A DNA stretch of 11,234 nucleotides from JASLDZ01 sp964235945. Its GTDB lineage: Bacteria > Pseudomonadota > Alphaproteobacteria > Caulobacterales > Caulobacteraceae. This document shows positions 1 through 6,425 of this stretch, in pieces; within the stretch, counting starts at the first letter, position 1; each line of letters begins with the position of its first letter. The position numbers were made by a program, and so were the translations under genes. The notes under the pieces are model-generated. The model did not search any database. It was not told where the DNA came from and saw only the letters and a program-made list of their open reading frames with translations. The stretch covers positions 1-11,234 of the forward strand of contig CAXSDV010000068.1 in the NCBI GenBank assembly GCA_964235945.1, written 5' to 3'.

Positions 1-2652
1 GTCGCCCAGGCGGTGGTCAACCTCTACGAGGAGGCGGACGGCTCCCAGCTCCTGGCCGCCTTCGTCACCGCGCGCGCGGGCTCGGCGGTCGACGTGGAGC
101 GGCTCAAGGCGACCGCGCGCGAGCGCCTGCCCGCCTACATGCGCCCGGCGGTCTACGTGGTGCGCGCCGACCTGCCGACGCTGATCTCGGGCAAGGTCGA
201 CCGCAAGGCCCTGCCCAAGCCCGAGGTCGCCCCGGCCGAGGCGCGCGAGATCACGCCGCCCGCCACCCTCCTGGAAGCCAAGCTGCACGAAGCCTGGCGC
301 CAGGTGTTCGACCCCGCCCCCGTGTCGGTGACCGACGACTTCTTCGAGGACCTGGGCGGCCACTCGCTGCGCGCCGCGCGCATGGTCTCGGTCGCGCGCA
401 AGGACCCTTCGCTGCGCGCCGTGTCGATCCAGGACCTTTACGCCGCACCCACCATCCGCGCCCTGGCCGCGCGCCTGGAGGCGGGCGGGGTGGAGACCGC
501 GCGGGTGGAGACCCCCTTCGCGCCCATCGACGACCGGCGGCGCATCCTGTGCATCGCCGCCCAGACGGTGGCGCTGGTGCCGATCTTCGCCTTCGCCGGC
601 CTGCAGTGGATGCTGCCCTACCTGGCCTACACCTACGTGGCCGGGGTGGAGGGGCGGCTCAAGGCGCTGTGGGTCGGGGCGGCGGCCTTCGTGATCATGC
701 CGCCCGCCATGATCCTGTTCTCCGTGGCGGTGAAGTGGCTGGTGATCGGCCGCTTCAAGGCCGGCGACTATCCGCTGTGGGGGTCCTACTACTTCCGGTG
801 GTGGTTCGTGCGGCGGCTGCTGTCGACCATCCCGGTGCAGTACCTGTCGGGCACGCCCTTGATGCGCGTGTACTACCGCCTGGTGGGGGCGAAGGTCGGG
901 CGGGGCGCGTACCTGGGCCTCGACCAGTTCGACGCCGCCGACCTCGTGACGATCGGCGAAGGGGCCGTGGTCTCCGAAGGCGCCCAGCTCGCCACCACCG
1001 GGGTGGAGCGGGGCCTCCTGCGCCTGGGGACCGTGAAGATCGGCGCCGGCGCCTTCGTGGGCACCATGGGCGTGCTCAGCCGCGACTCGACCCTGGGCGA
1101 CGGGTCGGTGCTCGACGACCTGTCGCTCCTGCCCGCGGGCGAGGCGATCGGACCCGGCGAGGTGTGGACGGGCTCGCCCGCCGTGCTCCGCGGCCCCGCG
1201 CCGGTCCGCCCTCCCGCGCCGCGCCCGAGCCTCCTGCGCCGCACCTTGGTGACGCTGGGCCTGCTGGTCGCCGCGCCGCTGCTGCCCCTGGCCGCGGTGA
1301 TCCCCATCGCGCCCGGCCTCATCGCCATGATCGAACTCGACTGGGCGACGGAGAGCTACCTGTACCTGGCGCTCGCCCCGCTGCTGGCCCTGGCCTACGT
1401 GGTGCTCATGTGCCTGCTCACCGCCGGGGTGAAGTGGGCGCTGCTGGGCCGGGTGAAGCCCGGCGTCTACCCCGTCTGGAGCTGGTTCTACGTCCGCTTC
1501 TGGTTCGTGCGCCAGCTCGGCCAGCTCGCCCTGGAGTTGCTGCACCCGATCTACGCCACGCTCTACGTGCGGCCCTGGTACCGGCTGATGGGGGCCCGTG
1601 TCGGCGAGCGCGCGGAGATCTCCACCGCCACCTCCGTGGTGCCCGACCTGATCGAGATCGGGCCGGAGAGCTTCATCGCCGACGGGGTGGTGCTGGGCGC
1701 CGCCCGCGCCGAGCCCGGGGCGATCCGCCTGGAGAAGACCCGCATCGGCCGGCGCACCTTCGTGGGCAATTCGGGCCTGCTCCCCACCGGGACGGACCTG
1801 GGCGACGACGTGCTGATCGGCGTGCTCTCCAAGCCGCCGGAGGAGCCCGCCAAGGCGCTGGAGCCCGGCTCCACCTGGTTCGGCTCCCCCGCCATCCGCC
1901 TGCCCCACCGGCAGGTGGTGGCCGTGTTCGACGAGGGGGCGCGCTTCCGGCCCCGAAAGCGCCTGGTCGCCACCCGCTTGGCCATCGAGTACGTGCGCGT
2001 CACGCTCTCGTTGACCGTGTTCATCAGCCTGTTCAGCCTGTTGCTGACGGTGGTCGGCGACCTGTCGGACGACAGGTACGCGGCGCTGGAGCTGATCGTC
2101 GCCTTCCCGTTCCTGTACATGACCTTCTGCCTCAGCGCGGGCCTGTTCGTGGTGGGGCTGAAATGGCTGGTGGTGGGCCGCCACCGCCCGCGCACCGCCC
2201 CCCTGTGGAGCCCCTTCGTGTGGCGCACCGAGCTCGTCACCTCCACGTATGAGAACCTGGCGGTGCCGCTGCTGCTGGAACCGTTGCGCGGCACGCCCTA
2301 CCTCAACGTCTACCTGCGGCTTATGGGCTGCCGGATCGGCCGCCGCGTGTTCACCGACACCACCGACATCACCGAGCACGACCTGGTCACCGTCGGCGAC
2401 GATGCGGCGCTGAACGAAAACGCCGGCCTGCAGACCCACCTGTTCGAGGACCGCGTGATGAAGGTCGCCCCGCTTGAGATCGGCGACCGCGCCACCGTCG
2501 GCTCCCTGGCGATCGTGCTCTACGACTCGGTGATCGAGGCGGACGCCATGCTCGGCGACCTGTCGGTGCTGATGAAGGGCGAGACCCTGCCCGCCGGCAC
2601 CTCCTGGGAGGGCTCCCCCGCCCGCCCGGCCCGCGCCGGCCCGCCCGTCTGA
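1..2652 (+). CDS. Pls/PosA-family non-ribosomal peptide synthetase, 3' part (gene begins before the window)
   Basis: The frame is open from base 1, so the GTG at 13 is not the start. Residues below are counted from it. Residues 1-70 are the end of an adenylation domain, with the A10 motif SGKVDRKAL at 59-67. A carrier domain follows (about 85-155) with GGHSL at 115-119; Ser118 should carry the phosphopantetheine arm. The rest (about 175-879) is three copies of one module: two membrane helices, a KW.L.GR motif (near 241, 474 and 717), a short YRL.G/LRLMG block, a hexapeptide-like beta-helix stretch, and a closing GSPA (387, 624, 867). This layout is the terminal domain of epsilon-poly-lysine synthetase (Pls) and its relatives, which join one amino acid repeatedly at the membrane without a thioesterase. 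The protein would therefore make a homopolymer or short peptide. The substrate cannot be read because the specificity pocket is outside the window. No condensation or thioesterase domain is seen here. Confidence 0.9.
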   Translation, partial: VAQAVVNLYEEADGSQLLAAFVTARAGSAVDVERLKATARERLPAYMRPAVYVVRADLPTLISGKVDRKALPKPEVAPAEAREITPPATLLEAKLHEAWRQVFDPAPVSVTDDFFEDLGGHSLRAARMVSVARKDPSLRAVSIQDLYAAPTIRALAARLEAGGVETARVETPFAPIDDRRRILCIAAQTVALVPIFAFAGLQWMLPYLAYTYVAGVEGRLKALWVGAAAFVIMPPAMILFSVAVKWLVIGRFKAGDYPLWGSYYFRWWFVRRLLSTIPVQYLSGTPLMRVYYRLVGAKVGRGAYLGLDQFDAADLVTIGEGAVVSEGAQLATTGVERGLLRLGTVKIGAGAFVGTMGVLSRDSTLGDGSVLDDLSLLPAGEAIGPGEVWTGSPAVLRGPAPVRPPAPRPSLLRRTLVTLGLLVAAPLLPLAAVIPIAPGLIAMIELDWATESYLYLALAPLLALAYVVLMCLLTAGVKWALLGRVKPGVYPVWSWFYVRFWFVRQLGQLALELLHPIYATLYVRPWYRLMGARVGERAEISTATSVVPDLIEIGPESFIADGVVLGAARAEPGAIRLEKTRIGRRTFVGNSGLLPTGTDLGDDVLIGVLSKPPEEPAKALEPGSTWFGSPAIRLPHRQVVAVFDEGARFRPRKRLVATRLAIEYVRVTLSLTVFISLFSLLLTVVGDLSDDRYAALELIVAFPFLYMTFCLSAGLFVVGLKWLVVGRHRPRTAPLWSPFVWRTELVTSTYENLAVPLLLEPLRGTPYLNVYLRLMGCRIGRRVFTDTTDITEHDLVTVGDDAALNENAGLQTHLFEDRVMKVAPLEIGDRATVGSLAIVLYDSVIEADAMLGDLSVLMKGETLPAGTSWEGSPARPARAGPPV

Positions 2653-3209
2653 TGGACCGGACGCAGCCTCTCGGACGCGGGCGCCGCGACCGGTCGTTTC
2701 CGCGCTCAGCCGGTCGTCCAGGCGGGTCGGCGCGGAAGCGGGCGGCGACGGCGACGGGCCGGCTGCCGGCGGCAGCCCTCGCGGTCGCGCTTGCGGGCTG
2801 CGGTCCGGCCGGCGGCGGCGCGGGCGCGGGCGCGGCCGCCCCCGCTTCCGCGCAGGCGAAGGCGCTCCTGGCTCAGCTTCCCCCCGCCTACGCCCACGCC
2901 GACCTCGCCAACGGCGAGCTGCACTTCACCCTGTGCCGCTCCTGCCATTCGGTGGTGGAGGGCGGGGCGGACATCGTGGGCCCGAACCTGCACGGCGTAT
3001 TCGGCCGGCGCGTCGCCTCCAAGCCCGGTTACGCCTACTCCAGCGCGCTCGCGGCCAAGGCTTGGACCTGGGACGCCGACCGGCTTGACGCCTGGCTGAA
3101 GAACCCCCGCGCGCTCGTGCCCGGCACCAAGATGACGTTCTACGGCGTGCGCGACGACGCCGACCGGCGCGACCTGATCGCCTGGCTCAAGGTCGCCTCC
3201 AGCACCTGA
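2652..3209 (+). CDS. Class I c-type cytochrome, probable lipoprotein
   Basis: A 185-residue protein with one haem-attachment motif CRSCH (C95, C98, H99), a downstream GPNLHGVFGR segment typical of mitochondrial-type cytochrome c/c2, and a likely Met axial ligand in GTKMTF (M161). It should carry electrons on the periplasmic side. The N-terminus is odd: about 30 Arg-rich residues precede a short hydrophobic stretch ending in LAGC, a plausible lipobox with Cys50. A Gly/Ala-rich linker (51-68) then leads to the haem domain. The ATG at 2652 overlaps the synthetase stop as TGATG and no purine-rich ribosome site precedes it, which suggests translation by re-initiation after the synthetase. No other in-frame ATG, GTG or TTG lies before the lipobox, so the start is forced unless a rarer codon is used. 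Cytochrome identity is firm; lipidation is an inference. Confidence 0.88.
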   Translation: MDRTQPLGRGRRDRSFPRSAGRPGGSARKRAATATGRLPAAALAVALAGCGPAGGGAGAGAAAPASAQAKALLAQLPPAYAHADLANGELHFTLCRSCHSVVEGGADIVGPNLHGVFGRRVASKPGYAYSSALAAKAWTWDADRLDAWLKNPRALVPGTKMTFYGVRDDADRRDLIAWLKVASST

Positions 3210-3236
3210 GCCCCGCCCCGCGAGCCGGAGGGCGCG

Positions 3237-4010
3237 TCAGAAGCTGCGCCACACGGCCAGCACCGGACCGCCGTCGGCGGGGGTGAGCCGGCCCGCCGCG
3301 ACCTGGCGCCAGCCGCCCTGAAGCCGCCAGCGCCCGAAACGGCGCACGAGGCTGGTCTCCACCTTGGCCCAGCGGGGGCTCACGGGGTCGTAGTCCGCCT
3401 GGCCGGCGTAGCTCTGCACCAGCACCAGCCATGGGCCGGACTCGACACCGGCCGTCGCGTCCACACGCGTCTCGTCCGCCAGTTGCGAGCGGAACAGGCG
3501 CGCGGCCTCCAGGTCGACGAACAGGTTGCGGGTGCGCCACCCCCAGGAGCGGCCGAACAGCGCCCGCACCTCGCCCGCCCAGTCCCCCTGGTTCGGGAGC
3601 GAGTACTCGGCGTTGCGGCCCTCGCCCGGCGCGATCGCCCCCGCGTAGACGCTGAACGTCGAGCGCCCGCCCCCGCCCGACCAGAGCTGGTAGCGCAGGC
3701 CGAACCGGGTCGGCCCGATCCCCGAATAGCGGATGTACTGGTCCTCGCCCCAGGTGTATCCGCCCTGGCCCTCGAAGGTCAGCCGCCGCGTCAGCCCGTG
3801 CTCGACGTAGAGCGCCACGTCGTCGTCGCGCAGGTGCGGGATGGACACGCGGTCGCCGTGGCGGTCGAACGCCTCGTCCGCCTGGGAGCCCTCGTACTTG
3901 AGGATGGCCAGCGTCTCGCCCGGAAGCGCGGGCCACGCGCCCGCCGGGGCCCTACCCGCGCACGCCAGGCAGCCGAGCCCGCCCGCCGCCGCCGCTCTCC
4001 AACCCCTCAT
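3237..4010 (-). CDS. Exported protein of unknown function, predicted outer-membrane beta-barrel
   Basis: I do not recognise the family. From the ATG at 4010 the protein is 257 residues and begins with a signal-peptide-like stretch (MRGWR, then an Ala/Gly/Leu-rich core), with cleavage probably near AGA-WPALPGE. The open frame runs back to 4109, but the extra 33 residues are Arg-rich and would bury the signal; GGGGGCGGG just before 4010 could serve as a ribosome site. The mature part has alternating polar and hydrophobic strands rich in Tyr, Trp and Gly (for example the regions around GGYTWGEDQYIRYSGIG and RFGLRYQLWSGGGG) and ends in Phe (VWRSF). A terminal aromatic residue is typical of BAM-assembled barrels. 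A Cys in GCLAC makes a lipoprotein possible but less likely. It converges with the cytochrome gene, 27 bases away. Barrel fold is an inference; substrate unknown. Confidence 0.7.
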   Translation of the reverse strand: MRGWRAAAAGGLGCLACAGRAPAGAWPALPGETLAILKYEGSQADEAFDRHGDRVSIPHLRDDDVALYVEHGLTRRLTFEGQGGYTWGEDQYIRYSGIGPTRFGLRYQLWSGGGGRSTFSVYAGAIAPGEGRNAEYSLPNQGDWAGEVRALFGRSWGWRTRNLFVDLEAARLFRSQLADETRVDATAGVESGPWLVLVQSYAGQADYDPVSPRWAKVETSLVRRFGRWRLQGGWRQVAAGRLTPADGGPVLAVWRSF

Positions 4011-4024
4011 CCCGCCCCCGAGAC

Positions 4025-4039
4025 CGGACCTTGGGTCCG
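4025..4039. promoter_or_regulatory. Short perfect inverted repeat before the exported-protein gene
   Basis: CGGACC-TTG-GGTCCG is a perfect 6-bp stem with a 3-base loop. It sits 15 bases before the start at 4010, so in that gene's mRNA it would be a leader hairpin, or in DNA a small operator. There is no U-tract. Short GC-rich palindromes are frequent in DNA of this composition, so function is unproven. Confidence 0.25.
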
Positions 4040-4066
4040 CCACGGCCCAGACTACACGGGACGGAA

Positions 4067-4095
4067 GGGCGCGCCAGGGCGCGCGTCGGGCGCGC
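4067..4095. repeat. Three GGGCGCGC direct repeats at about one helical turn
   Basis: GGGCGCGC begins at 4067, 4077 and 4088, with spacings of 10 and 11 bases. The repeats lie in the 163-base gap between the divergent genes starting at 4010 and 4174. Equal helical phase would suit a protein binding one face of the DNA. The base composition makes chance occurrence quite possible. Confidence 0.3.
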
Positions 4096-4173
4096 TTCGG
4101 TCTTCGCACGGGAGCCTCCGCGCGCTAGACGCATTGGGCGCGGGGTCGGCGCAGGCCGCAGGACGGCGGGCGG

Positions 4174-5112
4174 ATGAACACCACGACCAGGGAACGCGAC
4201 GACGGGGCGGAGGAGCCCTGGCGCGACGAAGAGCAGAGGCTCAACGCCGTGCTGTCCCTGTGCGCGCGCCTCACACCGGGCCAGGCCGAGGCTCCCGAAC
4301 TCGAGCGCCTGCTCTACGGTCTCGCGGCGAGCGCCGGGCCGGACGGGCGCGCCCGGCTGGAGGCCGCCCTGGCCCAGGCGCCCTGGGCCCCGCCGGACCT
4401 CCTGGCGCGGCTGCGGGTGGAGGACGCCCGGCGTCTGGACCTGACCCCCGACGTCGCCACGGCCCTGGCGGACGCGCGCGACCCGCTGGTGGCCGCGGCC
4501 CTGGCGGGGAACACCGCCGTGCCCCTGCCCCATGCGGCGCTGGACGCGTTGGCCGATCTCGCCCGCCACCACGCGGGGGTGCGCGAGGCCCTGGCGCGGC
4601 GGCTCGACCTGCAACCCGCCCAGGCCGCCGTGCTGGCGCGCAGCGGCTCGCCCGGCCTGCGAGCCCGGCTTTCGGCGCGGTTCAGTCGCGCCGAACTCGC
4701 CGCCGAGGGGTGCGACGACCTGGAGCAGGTGGAGGCGGCCCAGGGCGAACAGCGGTTCGCGGACAAGCTGCTGGCCACCGGACGCCTCCAGCCCGGCTAC
4801 CTCGTGCGCGTGCTGCGCGAAGGCCGCATGGGACTGTTCGAGGCGGGGCTGGCGGCCCTGGCGGGCTTCGAGCGCGAGGATGCGGCGCGCGCCGTCCAGG
4901 GCGGCCCGGGGCGCCTGGCCGCGGCCGTGCGCGCCGTGGGGCTCGACCGCAGCGTGTTCCCGACCGTGCTGACCCTCGTGCGCCGGCTCACGGGCGGCCG
5001 GCCCGCCGACCGGCCCGGAGCGGCGTCGGCGGTGGCCGCGGCGCTGGCCGCCTCCCCCGAGGCCGCCGCGCGAAGCTTCCTCGACGACCTGCGCGCGGAC
5101 GGCGAGGCGTGA
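4174..5112 (+). CDS. DUF2336 family protein, upstream partner of NAD kinase
   Basis: This 312-residue, almost wholly helical Ala/Leu/Arg-rich protein fits the alphaproteobacterial DUF2336 family. The diagnostic parts are the HEAT-like stretch DARDPLVAAALAGN near residue 100 and a C-terminal block containing YLVRVLREGRMGLFEAGLAAL (about 209-229), followed by a VGLDRSVFP-type segment. It has no signal peptide or membrane helix, so it should be cytoplasmic. The molecular function of the family is not known to me; repeated helical pairs suggest protein binding. GGCGGGCGG just before the ATG is a plausible ribosome site. Its TGA overlaps the NAD kinase GTG by 4 bases (GTGA), so the two are probably co-translated. 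A second member of the family is encoded at 6426-7583 on the other strand, and the two are only distantly similar by eye. Confidence 0.82.
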   Translation: MNTTTRERDDGAEEPWRDEEQRLNAVLSLCARLTPGQAEAPELERLLYGLAASAGPDGRARLEAALAQAPWAPPDLLARLRVEDARRLDLTPDVATALADARDPLVAAALAGNTAVPLPHAALDALADLARHHAGVREALARRLDLQPAQAAVLARSGSPGLRARLSARFSRAELAAEGCDDLEQVEAAQGEQRFADKLLATGRLQPGYLVRVLREGRMGLFEAGLAALAGFEREDAARAVQGGPGRLAAAVRAVGLDRSVFPTVLTLVRRLTGGRPADRPGAASAVAAALAASPEAAARSFLDDLRADGEA

Positions 5113-5882
5113 GCGCAGGCGACCTGCGCCTGGCCTTCGCCGCCAGCGACCGCCCCGAAGCGCAGGTCGCACGCTCTCGACTTGCGACCCGCTACGGCGA
5201 GGTCGCCGAGGCCGAAGCGGACGCCATCGTCGCCCTGGGCGGGGACGGCTTCATGCTGGAGGTGCTGCACCGCCACCTGGAGCGCAGCCCTCCCGTGTAC
5301 GGCATGAACTTCGGCTCCGTCGGCTTCCTGATGAACGACTACGTGGAGGACGACCTGCCCGCGCGCGTGGCGGAAGCCGAGCGCGCCGTGCTCCACCCCC
5401 TGGTCATGCGCGTGACGGACGCGGCGGGCGAGACGCACGAGGCGTTGGCCATCAACGAGGTCTCCTTGCTGCGCCAAACGCGCCAGACGGCCAAGCTGCG
5501 CCTGACCGTGGACGGCAAGGTGCGGATGGAGGAGCTGATCTGCGACGGGGCGCTCGTGTCCACCCCCGCCGGGTCGTCCGCCTACAACCTGTCCGCCCAC
5601 GGGCCGGTGGTGCCGCTCAACGCGCAGGTGCTGGCGCTGACGCCCATCAGCGCCTTCCGGCCGCGGCGCTGGCGCGGCGCGCTCCTGCCCCACACCGCCC
5701 AGGTGACCTTCACCGTGCTGGAGGCCGACAAGCGCCCGGTCAGCGCGGTGGCCGACAATTTCGAGGTGCGCGACGTGTGCGAGGTGCGGGTCGCCGAAAC
5801 GCGCGAAGTCGACCTCGTCATGCTGTTCGACGCGGGCCGAAGCCTGGAGGAGCGGGTGCTGGCCGAGCAGTTCGCCGGCTGA
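5109..5882 (+). CDS. nadK: NAD kinase
   Basis: The enzyme phosphorylates NAD to NADP using ATP or polyphosphate in the cytoplasm. From the GTG at 5109 it is 257 residues. It shows the family signatures in order: GGDGFML (44-50, with Asp46 the expected catalytic residue), GMNFGSVGFLMND (65-77), INEVSL (115-120) and the NAD-binding TPAGSSAYNLSAHGP (152-166). The length fits the compact alphaproteobacterial form. The start is chosen because GTGA overlaps the stop of the DUF2336 gene, GGCGAGGC precedes it, and the protein then begins with the expected beta strand LRLAFAAS. The frame is open for more than 1.6 kb upstream, but that part runs through the DUF2336 gene and antisense to the exported-protein gene and is not coding. 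Expression should follow the DUF2336 gene. Confidence 0.95.
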   Translation: MSAGDLRLAFAASDRPEAQVARSRLATRYGEVAEAEADAIVALGGDGFMLEVLHRHLERSPPVYGMNFGSVGFLMNDYVEDDLPARVAEAERAVLHPLVMRVTDAAGETHEALAINEVSLLRQTRQTAKLRLTVDGKVRMEELICDGALVSTPAGSSAYNLSAHGPVVPLNAQVLALTPISAFRPRRWRGALLPHTAQVTFTVLEADKRPVSAVADNFEVRDVCEVRVAETREVDLVMLFDAGRSLEERVLAEQFAG

Positions 5883-5959
5883 CCGCGCGTCCCGCCCTTA
5901 CCCGATCTTAAAGCGCCCGGCCCAGTCTGCCCTCCAGTCCGCACGGCCGAAAGCGTCCC

Positions 5960-6394
5960 ATGAACCCTCCCCTGCGCGCGGCCGACGCTCCCGGTCCCGG
6001 CCACTTCATCGACCTGGCGGAAGCCGCCGCGCGCGCGACGGCGGCGATGAAGGAGATGTCGGCCCAGTTCGACGCCTGGCTGCGAGAGGAGCTCGACAAG
6101 CTGGAGGCCGCCCGCCTCGCCCACCACGCGCCGGGAGCCGACCCCGCGGCGCTCGCGGCCCGCGCCCACGACCTCAAGGGCCTGGGCGGCACCTACGACT
6201 ACCCGCTCGTCACCCGCATCGCCGGCTCCCTGGAGCGCGTGCTGGGGCGCCCCGTCCCCGACGCCCCCCTGGTGGACGCGCACGTGGACGCCATCCACGC
6301 GGTGGTGCGCGACGCGATGCACGATCCGGAGCACCCGGTCGGCCGCGCCCTGGCCCAGTCGCTGGAAGCGGCGGCGGACGCCCCGGCGGGGTGA
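5960..6394 (+). CDS. Single-domain Hpt (histidine phosphotransfer) protein
   Basis: This 144-residue soluble helical protein has the Hpt core ARAHDLKGLGGTYDYP (67-82). His70 matches the phospho-accepting residue of the AH.LKG.G pattern, and helices on both sides would make the four-helix bundle. It should relay phosphate between a hybrid histidine kinase and a response regulator. No kinase, receiver or DNA-binding domain is encoded in the window, so its partners lie elsewhere. The 77-base gap after NAD kinase could hold its own promoter, or the gene could be read through from it. The first 15 residues look disordered. It converges with the second DUF2336 gene, 31 bases away. A dedicated partner such as ShpA or ChpT of Caulobacter cannot be claimed from the sequence. 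Confidence 0.8.
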   Translation: MNPPLRAADAPGPGHFIDLAEAAARATAAMKEMSAQFDAWLREELDKLEAARLAHHAPGADPAALAARAHDLKGLGGTYDYPLVTRIAGSLERVLGRPVPDAPLVDAHVDAIHAVVRDAMHDPEHPVGRALAQSLEAAADAPAG

Positions 6395-6425
6395 GCTCGG
6401 GAGACCGGGGGCGGCCGCGGCGCGC

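Noticed and set aside
549..2252. 567-residue open frame inside the synthetase gene
   Set aside because: It is extremely Arg/Gly/Pro/Ala-rich with no domain sense and lies within a clearly coding frame. Long shadow frames are expected at this GC content.
4011..4109. Longer N-terminus for the exported protein from 4109
   Set aside because: It would place 33 Arg-rich residues before an evident signal peptide and cover the upstream hairpin.
3483..5108. Long in-frame extension upstream of NAD kinase
   Set aside because: It runs antisense to the exported-protein gene and through the DUF2336 gene, has low-complexity composition, and NAD kinase has a normal length from the GTG at 5109.
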